Assembly (NCBI RefSeq): GCF_000735585.1
Contig: NZ_JNNO01000023.1
Coordinates: 62,001-126,000 of the forward strand
Source of the DNA: Devosia sp. LC5
Lineage (GTDB): Bacteria; Pseudomonadota; Alphaproteobacteria; Rhizobiales; Devosiaceae
Length of the DNA: 64,000 nucleotides
Reading direction: 5' to 3'
Part shown: positions 18,499-26,932 of the stretch, piece by piece
Layout: each line of letters opens with the position of its first letter
Position numbering within the stretch: position 1 is the stretch's first letter
The notes under the pieces: model-generated
Databases searched by the model: none
Seen by the model: only the letters and a program-made list of their open reading frames with translations
What the model was told of the DNA's origin: nothing
Program-made: the position numbers and the translations under genes

Positions 18499-19527
18499 AT
18501 GAGCCTTTCCTATGAGTCCCTGCCTTACTATCCCGACGCCAAAGTCTATGATGTCGTAGAAACAATGGCACCATTGCGTCAAAAGCAGATCGCAACCGAG
18601 GTCGATGCTCGCATACGGCAGAACTTTACTACCTTGCTGGCCAACCGAAGGCAAAACGTCGCTGCGCCCGGCACGGTAGAAAAGATGGGCATGGTCATCA
18701 CTGGCCAAACCGGTAGCGGCAAATCCAGGCTGGTGAGCAAGTATATCGAAAAGGATGACAGGGTTGCGTGCCAAGCGGGCGTGGAGCATAGGCCATTCGT
18801 AAGTCTCCGCTTGACCGGCCAAGTCAACCTTAAATCAGCTGGCTACGATACCGCTCTGGCCTTGGGAGCCAGGATTGAAGAGTTCAACAGCCGAAAAAAC
18901 TATTGGACCCGCGTGGCCCAACTGTCGAAGGCACTCGACACACGCGTCATCCACTTCGATGAAACGCATGACATCTTCACGAGTGCCAACGTTCTGGAGG
19001 CTGGTCGAATCCTGTCGATGTTGAAGGGGCTCATGGACCGGCCTGATCACCCCATGATCGTTATCCTGACCGGCACCGAAAAGCTCCAACAACGCATGAA
19101 CTCCGGGGAAACCAACCGGCGCCTGATATCAGTCGCCATTCCCCCTGTCGACCTGGACAAAGACTGGGGCGAGGTCGTTTTGACCATCAACGAATATTGC
19201 GAGGCGGCACGCTTGGAAAACAAGCTTTCTGACGAAGACGTCCTCCGCCTCATCCACGCCGCCGGCGGGCAACTCGGCCTTACATTTGCGAGGGCGCTGG
19301 ACGGTATCCAGGAAGCTCTTTGCGCCGGCAATGCGGCGCTTACGCGCATGAACTTGGCACACGCCTACCATCGAAACACTGACATCGCGGAAGAGTTCAA
19401 TATTTTTGTGGCCTCTGACTATTTGAAGATAGTTCCCGGGAAGGCAGAAATTCAAACATCGGTCCCGGACGAAACCGCGAAAAGGCCCAAGCGTAAAAAT
19501 GTGAAGCGGAAGGAGACCCGCTATTGA
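18499..19527 (+). CDS. tnsC: TnsC/TniB-like AAA+ transposition regulator
   Basis: 342 aa from ATG 18499; the frame is open further upstream but only inside tnsB. Walker A GQTGSGKS at 69-76 and Walker B ending in D154-E155 (HFDETHD). TnsC proteins polymerise on DNA with ATP, link the target selector TniQ/TnsD to TnsB, and enforce target immunity. The C-terminal tail is very basic (KRPKRKNVKRKE), fitting DNA contact. Its TGA overlaps the tniQ start. Confidence 0.87.
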   Translation: MSLSYESLPYYPDAKVYDVVETMAPLRQKQIATEVDARIRQNFTTLLANRRQNVAAPGTVEKMGMVITGQTGSGKSRLVSKYIEKDDRVACQAGVEHRPFVSLRLTGQVNLKSAGYDTALALGARIEEFNSRKNYWTRVAQLSKALDTRVIHFDETHDIFTSANVLEAGRILSMLKGLMDRPDHPMIVILTGTEKLQQRMNSGETNRRLISVAIPPVDLDKDWGEVVLTINEYCEAARLENKLSDEDVLRLIHAAGGQLGLTFARALDGIQEALCAGNAALTRMNLAHAYHRNTDIAEEFNIFVASDYLKIVPGKAEIQTSVPDETAKRPKRKNVKRKETRY

Positions 19528-21332
19528 TGTTGCCGCTCACCGTGCCTTTTCACCCCGGGCAAAACTTTACTTCCTATTTCTCTGGTCTCGCCTGCCGGAA
19601 TTTTGCCGGTAACTCTCGCAATTTCGCGAATGAACTTGGGCTTAAGTGGCCGGATGTCGTCGGCGGGTCGGATACGGTCATCAAGACCATGTCAGATCTC
19701 GGCGGCATCGACCTCGCGACGCTGACCGCAGGCACAATGCGAAGGGTCGGACTGCGGGAATTTGCGGTAAGACAGGAGGTTCTTGGTCAATACACCTTAA
19801 GCCGGCAGCGGGTCATCGTCTGTCCCTGCTGTCTGGTGGATGATATCGCAGTTGGCAGGTTTGGCGGCCTCCTGGATACGTACCAACGGCTAGCCTGGGA
19901 GGTGACCCATATCCGCGCCTGCACGCGCCATGATGTGAGGCTTGTCGACCTCGATTTGAAACTGAACCACCGCCAGACGTTCGACTTTCACCTGCAGATC
20001 GCCGATCAGTTAGACCGGATCAATATCCTTGCGGAAAACACCAGCATGCGCCCGGCGACGAAATTGGAGCACTACCTGACTAACCGTCTTGCGGGACATC
20101 GCGCTGGCTTGGAGTGGCTTGATACACTTCCATTCGGTTTAGCGGCCAAAGTCTGCGAGATGCTGGGGGTTGTCCTCGCTTTTGATAGCCGACGTAACCT
20201 GCAAACACTGCCCGAAGACGATTGGGCGCGAGCGGGCGACGCTGGCTTCGCTGTTTGCAGCGGTGGTGTTGTCAGCGTCAGGCGGTGTCTCGAACAGCTC
20301 CAGCATGCATCACCTGGAAAACGATCTCTCCATTCGCGCATGCGGGCCTTTGGTCAGTTTTACGAGTGGCTCGCTTATTCCGACGCGGACTTAGAGCCCG
20401 TCAGGGCAATAGTTCGTGACCACATATTTGAAACGACAGCTGTCTCCCCAGGGGTGGCCATACTTGGACAGACGAGAAACAAAGCGGCGGTGCACTCGCT
20501 TCAGTCGGCACGCAATTCTTACGGGGTGAGTATCAGGATCATTCGCGGCATTGCGAAACATCAAGGTTTGTTACCAGAAGAATCGGAAAACATCGGTGAC
20601 GCGAAACTGCTGATTCCTGCACCTGAACTCGCTTCCGCAGTTGCTGCATGGTCAAAGGGGATCACTGGGCTCCAAGCCCAGGAACTGTTAGGGGTAAGCA
20701 AAAACGCATGGTGGGTGCTTCAAGGGGCGCACTTCCCGCCACTCTTCGGCGGATTGGGGGCTGCCACTCGGTACAACGCTTTGATGATTACAGACTTTCT
20801 GGATAATCTTGAGAGATTGGCCGTCCCGCAGTCCCGCCAGGCCGGCATGAACCCGTTTTTTGAAACGATGTACTCGCAGCAATATGGCGTGCTGAACGCT
20901 CTTGATTTGGCCCACTCAGGTCAACTTCGAATAGGGTGGGATCGGAGCAGGCATGGTCTCAATCGCCTACTAGTTTCGGAGATCGAGCTGCGCGAGGCCT
21001 TGGCCCAACAGAGAAATCAAGCGAAATATCGCGCGAAAGAAGTGGCTCACCATCTCAATCTCACGCAATCTGCCACTGACAGAGCGATAATACGTGGCCT
21101 TATACCATGCTCGGTAGGTGCCACTACCACCGGTCAGATGGTTCGCTTCGTAGCAGGTTCTGACCTCAAATCCCTGCAGCGAAGGTTTGTATCTTTAGGC
21201 ACATTGACGGGGAAAGGCTCGTCAGCATCAAAACGTGTTCAGATGCGACAGACCCTCGAGAAACGGGGAGTTTTGCCGCTGCCCGACTGGCTCGAATGCA
21301 GCGCCATGGTTTTCCGACGATCGGAGATTTAG
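19527..21332 (+). CDS. tniQ: TniQ/TnsD-family target selector
   Basis: 601 aa from ATG 19527 (TTG 19524 is an alternative). The N-terminal TniQ domain has the zinc motif C99-P-C-C102 followed by C132-x2-H135. The long C-terminus, with an HTH-like segment (KEVAHHLNLTQSATDRAI) near residue 510, makes it TnsD-like in size and suggests recognition of a specific chromosomal site. TnsD proteins bind an attachment site and recruit TnsC. Base composition is visibly lower in GC than the flanking core genes, a sign of transfer. Last gene of the module, followed by a terminator. Confidence 0.82.
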   Translation: MLPLTVPFHPGQNFTSYFSGLACRNFAGNSRNFANELGLKWPDVVGGSDTVIKTMSDLGGIDLATLTAGTMRRVGLREFAVRQEVLGQYTLSRQRVIVCPCCLVDDIAVGRFGGLLDTYQRLAWEVTHIRACTRHDVRLVDLDLKLNHRQTFDFHLQIADQLDRINILAENTSMRPATKLEHYLTNRLAGHRAGLEWLDTLPFGLAAKVCEMLGVVLAFDSRRNLQTLPEDDWARAGDAGFAVCSGGVVSVRRCLEQLQHASPGKRSLHSRMRAFGQFYEWLAYSDADLEPVRAIVRDHIFETTAVSPGVAILGQTRNKAAVHSLQSARNSYGVSIRIIRGIAKHQGLLPEESENIGDAKLLIPAPELASAVAAWSKGITGLQAQELLGVSKNAWWVLQGAHFPPLFGGLGAATRYNALMITDFLDNLERLAVPQSRQAGMNPFFETMYSQQYGVLNALDLAHSGQLRIGWDRSRHGLNRLLVSEIELREALAQQRNQAKYRAKEVAHHLNLTQSATDRAIIRGLIPCSVGATTTGQMVRFVAGSDLKSLQRRFVSLGTLTGKGSSASKRVQMRQTLEKRGVLPLPDWLECSAMVFRRSEI

Positions 21333-21346
21333 ACCAACCACACCAC

Positions 21347-21376
21347 CCCCCGGATCGCCTCCGGGGGTATTTTTTT
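21347..21376 (+). terminator. Rho-independent terminator after tniQ
   Basis: CCCCCGGA pairs with TCCGGGGG around the loop TCGCC and is followed, after TA, by seven T. It closes the transposition operon 15 bases after the tniQ stop. Confidence 0.85.
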
Positions 21377-21425
21377 GCCCCGCATCCGAGGATGCCAGAT
21401 CTATCGTGCGGCCAATGCCAAACCT

Positions 21426-21530
21426 ATGGGCTCTGGAATACGAAGACGCTTTGGAATTGATCGAAGCCACAACCTTGTTTTTCAACTACTTAGGCGTCGC
21501 TCCAACACCTGAACTGTGGGGTACGGCACA
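21426..21530 (+). repeat. Diverged direct repeat, copy 1
   Basis: 105 bases, about 93 identical to 34184-34288, same orientation and no gaps. It starts ~50 bases past the tniQ terminator. In one plus-strand frame both copies read a similar peptide (ALELIEATTLFFNYLGVAP here), and several differences are synonymous, so it may be a gene-end fragment. Both copies end in GGTACGGCACA; terminal ACA is also what Tn7-like ends look like. Confidence 0.7.
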
Positions 21531-21593
21531 CTTGTGAGCCCTATGCGTCTGAACTTCGCAAACCGCAGGCTCAGCACTTGGGCTAGAGGGTCA

Positions 21594-21607
21594 CCGTGCC
21601 GTCACGG
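21594..21607. promoter_or_regulatory. Inverted repeat CCGTG-N4-CACGG, candidate operator
   Basis: Five-base perfect arms 20 bases before the start codon of the TetR-family gene at 21628, a usual position for an autoregulatory TetR operator. Confidence 0.45.
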
Positions 21608-21627
21608 GGCCAAGGCATAGTGCCTTC

Positions 21628-22308
21628 ATGCAGCGCAACACGGCTAAAAGCACGACACCTGACCGGCTTCGCAGTGCCTGCGAGGATTTGCTCAGGACGG
21701 CAACTCACCCGGAAGTGGTGACCGTACGCAGCATAGCGCAGCGCGCGGGCACCAGTATTGGCGCGGTCAGCTATCATTTCGGCAGTGTTGAGCAGTTGAT
21801 CTTTTCGGCCGCCGAACGCGTCTATCTCAGGCTCAATGCCGAGCGTCTGGCCTTGCTGCAGGCCGCAATACAGCGCGCGCACCCCGCACCTGCACCGGTC
21901 GAGGACATTATCGTTGCGCTGATCGGTCCCTCGATCCGCTGGAGCCTGGATCCACGCTCGAGCTATAGCGTACTCCGGCATATGACCACGATTGCCCAAT
22001 CGAGCGATCACCCCGAGATTTTCCGGCCGATGATCGAGGATATCGACCACCATCGCCTGTTCATCCCGCATTTTCGCAAGATCGCGCCCTGGCTAAGCGA
22101 CGTGGACATTGGCTTTCGCATCTCGTGCCTTTTGGGTGTGCGCTCGCAGATGACGCGCAGCCGGCAGCGGACGGATGAGCTGACCGATCACAGGCTCGAC
22201 CTGAGCGATCCCAATGTCGTGCTGGCCCAGGTTGTGGCTGCGACAGCGCCCATGTTCACCTCGCCCCCAACACATTCAAACGCTGTTCCAAACTCGTCAC
22301 GTCACTGA
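21628..22308 (+). CDS. TetR-family regulator
   Basis: 226 aa. N-terminal HTH reads VRSIAQRAGTSIGAVSYHFGSVEQLI, the classic TetR recognition region. The C-terminal ligand domain is unassigned. It is followed on the same strand by the phosphodiesterase gene (45-base gap), so it may be part of the same transcript and likely controls the uptake locus in response to a substrate. Confidence 0.85.
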   Translation: MQRNTAKSTTPDRLRSACEDLLRTATHPEVVTVRSIAQRAGTSIGAVSYHFGSVEQLIFSAAERVYLRLNAERLALLQAAIQRAHPAPAPVEDIIVALIGPSIRWSLDPRSSYSVLRHMTTIAQSSDHPEIFRPMIEDIDHHRLFIPHFRKIAPWLSDVDIGFRISCLLGVRSQMTRSRQRTDELTDHRLDLSDPNVVLAQVVAATAPMFTSPPTHSNAVPNSSRH

Positions 22309-22353
22309 GACGGGACGGGCATAGGTCGTGTTCCAGCAAAGGGAGCACGGCCC

Positions 22354-23208
22354 ATGGGCGAAACCACTTTCATCCACATCACCGACCTGCATGTCGGCAA
22401 CCCGGCGGTTGCCGACGATCACCTGTTCAGTGACACCGCGGCGACGCTGACCCGGGTGCTTGAGCTTATCGGCACGATGGAGCAGCCGCCAAAATTCATC
22501 GTCGCCAGCGGCGACCTGACCAATCGCGGTGATGCCGACAGCTATCGCCAGCTCCGCTCGATCATGTCGGCCACCGACCTGCCAGTGGTCTGTGCGCTGG
22601 GCAATCACGACACCCGCCCCGGCTTTTATCAAGGCATGCTGGATCGAAACGTCGATCTCGATATGCCGTACGATCATGAGCAGGTGATTGCGGGCGTGCA
22701 TATCATAACGCTCGACACCACCATTCCCGGCCAGATCGGCGGTTCCATCGAGCCGGAACAATTCGCCTGGCTGGAAGCGGCACTCGACGCCAATCCCCAC
22801 CTGCCCAAGCTGATCGTGGCGCACCATGCTCCAGCGCTCGGCGATACCCCGCCCTGGGATCATTGGCGCACCATCGAGTTCAACCAGTCGCAGAAGCTGG
22901 CCGAACTGCTCAAGGGTCGCAATGTATTGGGCATTCTTTCCGGCCATATCCACCATGACCGTTTCTCGCTGTGGCACGGCATTCCCGTCATTGTCGGCAT
23001 GGGCCAGCACGCGGCCACCGACATCTTGACCTCTGATGTACTGCGCATGGTGGAAGGCGCTTCGTTCGGTATCGGCACCATCCGCCGCTCCGGCCTCACC
23101 ATGGCGCTGGTGCCCCTGCCCCAGACCCGTGCGGAACTCAACCGCTATGACCTCAAACTGCTCCGGCAAAAGCAGGAAACGGCTCTAGCCGAAGCCGCTG
23201 CAAGCTGA
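22354..23208 (+). CDS. Metallophosphodiesterase, CpdA/GpdQ-like (copy 1)
   Basis: 284 aa, ATG 22354 after AGGGAG. Two-metal phosphoesterase signature in order: D-L-H (ITDLHVGN), GDLTNRGD, GNHD, HHAP, GHIH. This class hydrolyses cyclic nucleotides or glycerophosphodiesters. No signal peptide, so cytosolic. Genes for a solute-binding protein and an IphP-type phosphatase follow, which argues for catabolism of an imported phosphodiester over cAMP signalling. Paralogous to the protein at 26046-26918. Confidence 0.8.
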   Translation: MGETTFIHITDLHVGNPAVADDHLFSDTAATLTRVLELIGTMEQPPKFIVASGDLTNRGDADSYRQLRSIMSATDLPVVCALGNHDTRPGFYQGMLDRNVDLDMPYDHEQVIAGVHIITLDTTIPGQIGGSIEPEQFAWLEAALDANPHLPKLIVAHHAPALGDTPPWDHWRTIEFNQSQKLAELLKGRNVLGILSGHIHHDRFSLWHGIPVIVGMGQHAATDILTSDVLRMVEGASFGIGTIRRSGLTMALVPLPQTRAELNRYDLKLLRQKQETALAEAAAS

Positions 23209-23230
23209 TCCCTCCCCAAGGACAATCGCC

Positions 23231-24529
23231 ATGATCAAACGCAATTTCCTCAAGCTACTGGCTGCTGCCAGCCTGGGCTTCACCGCCCTTTCCGGCGTGG
23301 CCTTCGCCCAAATGGCCGATGCCATCACCGAACCGGTGACCATCAGCTTCTACAATTACAACCTGGCCACTGCGAGCGCCGGCGCCGACGCCACGCGCGA
23401 GTTGCTGGCGAAATTCGAGGCAGAAAACCCCAACATCAAGGTCGAGACCGTCGGCGTGCCATCCAACGAAATCGTCACGCGGCTCCAGGCCGATATGGCC
23501 GCAGGCCTTCAGCCGGATGTGGCTCAACTGGTGTTCCGCGACCTCTACTACATTGCCAGCGATCTGGGCGCCAACGCGCTGGAAGACATGGCCGGCGCTG
23601 AAGGCTATGCCGAGCTTACGGACGGTCTGATCCCCCGCGGCGTCGACCTCGGCAGGATCGACGGCAAGACCTATGGACTGGCCTATACATTCTCGACGCC
23701 GGTACTGTTCTACAATGCCGACCTATTCCGCCAAGCCGGTCTCGATCCTGAAAATCCGCCCAAGACCTGGGCCGAAGTGAAGGCCGCTGCCGAAGCCATC
23801 GTCGAAAAGACCGATGCGGAAGGCTTCTTCCCCGGCGCCTATGGTCCAGCCGACGGCACCTTCGTCTACCAGGCAATCCTGATGTCCAATGGCGGCAAGG
23901 TCCGCGATGGAAACACGCTGACCTTTGCCGATCCCGAGGGCATCGAGGCCGTGCAGATGCTGCGGGACATGGTGGGTAGCGGTGCTCATGCCCGGTTGGA
24001 CCTCACCAATCCGAGCGAAGCCATGGCCGCAGGCCAGCTCGGCATGTTCCTCTATACCAGCGCCATACAAAACAGCCTGTCCGCGGCTTCGCAGGGCAAT
24101 TGGGAGCTCCGCGTGGCCGCCATGCCGAGCTTTGGGGACAAGCCGACTGCGCCGACCAATTCGGGCAGTGCGCTCTATGCCTTCTCCAAGGATCCGGTCA
24201 AACAGCGGGCAGCCTACGAACTGATGAAGTTCCTTACCTCGAAACACGGCTACACGATTATTACCAGCAAGATCGGTTATCTGCCGCTGCGCCTCGACAT
24301 CGTGGACGATCCGGAATTCCTTGGTCCGTGGACCCAGAGCCATCCGCTGATCCGCCCGAACCTGGAACAATTGTCGCGCCTCACCCCCAATATTGCTTTC
24401 CCAGGTCCCAACTACCGCCAAGCCGAAGCGATGATGAAGGAATCCGTCGTCGAAGCCGTACTCGGTGATGGCGATGTCATCGAAGTGCTGAGCCTTGCCC
24501 AGGACAATGCCCAGAGCTTGATGCCCTGA
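23231..24529 (+). CDS. ABC solute-binding protein, family 1 (copy 1)
   Basis: 432 aa with a Sec signal peptide (MIKRNFLKLLAAASLGF, cleavage near AFAQ). UgpB/MalE-type fold, e.g. GKTYGLAYTFSTPVLFYNADLF and the KFLTSKHGYTIITSKIGYLP segment shared with copy 2. Periplasmic capture of a polyol-phosphate, glycerophosphodiester or sugar; the ligand cannot be read from sequence. No permease genes follow this copy, so it must share the transporter encoded at 28276-31919 or another one. Confidence 0.85.
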   Translation: MIKRNFLKLLAAASLGFTALSGVAFAQMADAITEPVTISFYNYNLATASAGADATRELLAKFEAENPNIKVETVGVPSNEIVTRLQADMAAGLQPDVAQLVFRDLYYIASDLGANALEDMAGAEGYAELTDGLIPRGVDLGRIDGKTYGLAYTFSTPVLFYNADLFRQAGLDPENPPKTWAEVKAAAEAIVEKTDAEGFFPGAYGPADGTFVYQAILMSNGGKVRDGNTLTFADPEGIEAVQMLRDMVGSGAHARLDLTNPSEAMAAGQLGMFLYTSAIQNSLSAASQGNWELRVAAMPSFGDKPTAPTNSGSALYAFSKDPVKQRAAYELMKFLTSKHGYTIITSKIGYLPLRLDIVDDPEFLGPWTQSHPLIRPNLEQLSRLTPNIAFPGPNYRQAEAMMKESVVEAVLGDGDVIEVLSLAQDNAQSLMP

Positions 24530-24584
24530 TCCCTGCCGGGCGCGGCCAAGCCGCCGCGCCCATTTCTTGAGACTGGAGGCAGCC

Positions 24585-25319
24585 ATGACCATGGCAGCGA
24601 CACGTCACTGGCCCTTGCCGGAGACCTGCAATATCCGTGACCTGGGCGGCTATGCCCGCGGCAATGGCGGCACCACGCAATGGGGCCGCATCCTGCGCGG
24701 CGAGGCCCTGCATCCCCTGCTTGACGACAGCGTCGCCAAGCTCATCGATAATGGCCTGAGCCTGGTCATCGACCTGCGTGGTCCCCATGAGACCAAGGTA
24801 ACCGCGCACCCATTTCGCGAACACACCATAGTTGCCTATCGCAATATCGCGTTGTTTGACGCCCTGGACCCAATCGCCATGAGCGAGACGCCGTTCGATA
24901 TGGCGCGACGCTATTGCGACGCCCTGGACAAGTGCGGCGCGCAATTGGCCGAAGTACTGCGCGCCATCATTGCCGCGCCGCAGGGAATTGTCCTGTTCCA
25001 TTGCACGGCCGGCAAGGATCGCACCGGTATTATTGCCGCGCTCCTGCTGCTGGCCGCAGGCGTCGATCAAGCAGATATCGTCGCCGATTATACCCTTACC
25101 GCAGCGGCAGATGGCCTGATCGGCCAATTGCGCCAACGGGCTCTTTCGGCCGGTGGCCGGCCCGAACATGTCGAGCGTGTGCTCGCCAGCGATGCATCGA
25201 CCATGCAAAACATGCTCGACCATCTCCACACCGCCCATGGCGGTATCGAGGCCTATCTGGCCGGCATAGGCCTGTCCCAAACCGAGGTGGCATTGCTGGC
25301 CGACCGGTTATGCGGCTGA
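24585..25319 (+). CDS. IphP-type tyrosine/dual-specificity phosphatase (copy 1)
   Basis: 244 aa from ATG 24585, which has TGGAGG seven bases upstream (a TTG at 24567 is less likely). The P-loop [10 protein letters not shown] carries catalytic C140 and R146. Such atypical cysteine phosphatases act on phosphotyrosine or on small phosphate esters including inositol phosphates. Being encoded beside a transporter and a phosphodiesterase, I infer removal of phosphate from the imported substrate. Paralogue at 30061-30798. It ends 5 bases before the convergent TetR gene. Confidence 0.82.
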   Translation: MTMAATRHWPLPETCNIRDLGGYARGNGGTTQWGRILRGEALHPLLDDSVAKLIDNGLSLVIDLRGPHETKVTAHPFREHTIVAYRNIALFDALDPIAMSETPFDMARRYCDALDKCGAQLAEVLRAIIAAPQGIVLFHCTAGKDRTGIIAALLLLAAGVDQADIVADYTLTAAADGLIGQLRQRALSAGGRPEHVERVLASDASTMQNMLDHLHTAHGGIEAYLAGIGLSQTEVALLADRLCG

Positions 25320-25324
25320 TCGTC

Positions 25325-25894
25325 TCAAGCGGCGATGGCGGCCCAGCACATGGCCGCCACCAATTGCCGGTCGGTGGCGCTCAGCGTGGTCTCGGTCATG
25401 CGCCGACGCTTGAGCGTGTTGCGGATGGAGCCGCGTACAAAGCTCATGATCATGGTGGGAGGACCAGCACGGACCACGCCTGCCGCCTGAGCGGCCTCGA
25501 CCATGGCGATGCCGTGCTCGACGAAAGCACTAAAAATCGTCCTGGCATCGCTCAGCGTGATGAGCGGGTTATTGTCGAGATAGTCGAACAGAACCGCGCG
25601 ATCAGCATCCTCCCAGATGAAGTCGATATAGCTCTCGATATAGCGTTGTACCGGCTCTTCGCCACTGCTGGCGGGATCGGGCGGAGTCACCAGACGTTCG
25701 GTCATCAATTCGGTGACGCGCGTATAGACGCCCAGCACCAGCGCTTCCTTGGAGTCGAAGTAATTGTAGAGCGAGCCGGTGGCCACATTTGCCTCTTCGG
25801 CAATGGCGGCCATGGAACACTGCAAGCCATTGCGGACGATGAGCCGGGCGGCCGCCGCCAGGATGCGCTCACGCTTGTCGAGGACAATATCCAT
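25325..25894 (-). CDS. TetR-family regulator (second)
   Basis: 189 aa. HTH: MAAIAEEANVATGSLYNYFDSKEAL. It is divergent from the second phosphodiesterase gene, and a perfect 18-base palindrome lies directly upstream of its start codon. It probably represses itself and the operon starting at 26046, de-repressed by the transported compound or a product. Confidence 0.88.
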   Translation of the reverse strand: MDIVLDKRERILAAAARLIVRNGLQCSMAAIAEEANVATGSLYNYFDSKEALVLGVYTRVTELMTERLVTPPDPASSGEEPVQRYIESYIDFIWEDADRAVLFDYLDNNPLITLSDARTIFSAFVEHGIAMVEAAQAAGVVRAGPPTMIMSFVRGSIRNTLKRRRMTETTLSATDRQLVAAMCWAAIAA

Positions 25895-25898
25895 AAAC

Positions 25899-25916
25899 TG
25901 AATGAACCTTCATTCA
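25899..25916. promoter_or_regulatory. Perfect palindrome TGAATGAA-CC-TTCATTCA, TetR operator
   Basis: Eight-base perfect arms with a two-base centre, starting 5 bases upstream of the TetR ATG and in the 151-base gap to the divergent operon. Size, symmetry and place match a TetR-family operator, so autoregulation is likely. Confidence 0.75.
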
Positions 25917-26045
25917 CCTGTCATGCTGAGACGGTAACCGTATCGGCGGCGCCACACAAGACGTTTTTAGGAAAACTAAGTCGCAACAAATAGTTACAGC
26001 GGGAATTTTGCCGTTTTGGCCCCCGCCAGAGCAAGGAGAGCGCTC

Positions 26046-26918
26046 GTGTCCGAACCCGTCACCTTCATCCATCTTACTGACCTGCATGTCGGCAATCCGG
26101 CCGTCCCGGATGATCATCTTTATTCCGACACCACAACGACGCTGCGCACCATTCTGGCAGACATCAAGACGCTGGTGCCGCAACCCAAATTCATCGTGGT
26201 CAGTGGCGATCTGACCAATCGCGGCGATGCAGGCAGCTACGAAAACCTCAAGGCGCTGATTGCTGAATCCGGCCTCGACATGCCGATCCTCTATGCACTG
26301 GGCAATCACGACCGCCGCGACGGCTTCTACCCAGCCATGCTTGGCCGCACCGATAATGTCGATGCGCCCTATGACCATGCCGCTGTCATTGCCGGCATTC
26401 ATGTCATCACTCTCGACTCCAGTCTGCCCAACAAGGTTGGCGGCGCGTTCGAGCCGGGCCAGCTCGATTGGCTCAGGGCCGAGATCGAGAACCACCCCGA
26501 GCTGCCTAAGCTCTTGGTCATGCATCACGCCCCCGCGCTCGATATGCACAATCCGGATATGGAATGGGAATCCCTGTCCTATGTCGATACCGAGGCGCTG
26601 CGTCAGCTCGTTGCCGGCAAGAACGTCATCGGCATCCTGTCAGGCCATATCCATTATGACCGCGTCTCCAATTGGTATGGCATCCCAGCCGTCGTCGGCA
26701 TTGGCCAGCATGCCGCCACCGACGTGCTCTGGCTGCATGAAGGCCTGCGCATGCTCGAAGGCGCTGCTTTCGCCATCGGCACCGTCCGGCCCTCGGGTCT
26801 TTCCATCACCTTCGCACCGCAGCCGGCCACCCGCCGCGAACTGCATAGCTTCAGCTTTTCCGGCATGGCCGAGATGCTGAAGAAATACGAAGCCGCTCCG
26901 GCCGCCGCCGCTGAGTGA
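26046..26918 (+). CDS. Metallophosphodiesterase, CpdA/GpdQ-like (copy 2)
   Basis: 290 aa from GTG 26046, five bases after AAGGAGAG; this SD decides against the longer frame from 26016. Same motif order as copy 1: TDLHVGN, GDLTNRGD, GNHD, HHAP, GHIHYD. The two copies are similar along their whole length, which shows gene duplication. First gene of an operon with a binding protein, two permeases, a phosphatase and an ATPase, under probable TetR control. Confidence 0.82.
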   Translation: MSEPVTFIHLTDLHVGNPAVPDDHLYSDTTTTLRTILADIKTLVPQPKFIVVSGDLTNRGDAGSYENLKALIAESGLDMPILYALGNHDRRDGFYPAMLGRTDNVDAPYDHAAVIAGIHVITLDSSLPNKVGGAFEPGQLDWLRAEIENHPELPKLLVMHHAPALDMHNPDMEWESLSYVDTEALRQLVAGKNVIGILSGHIHYDRVSNWYGIPAVVGIGQHAATDVLWLHEGLRMLEGAAFAIGTVRPSGLSITFAPQPATRRELHSFSFSGMAEMLKKYEAAPAAAAE

Positions 26919-26932
26919 CAGGAACCAACACC

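Noticed and set aside
21235..21537. 100-aa frame after tniQ as a gene
   Set aside because: Its first third overlaps tniQ and it reads through the terminator; only the repeat part is coding-like.
15016..21600. CRISPR-associated transposon
   Set aside because: No cas genes or repeat-spacer array are near the tns genes, and the TniQ is TnsD-sized instead of the short CAST type.
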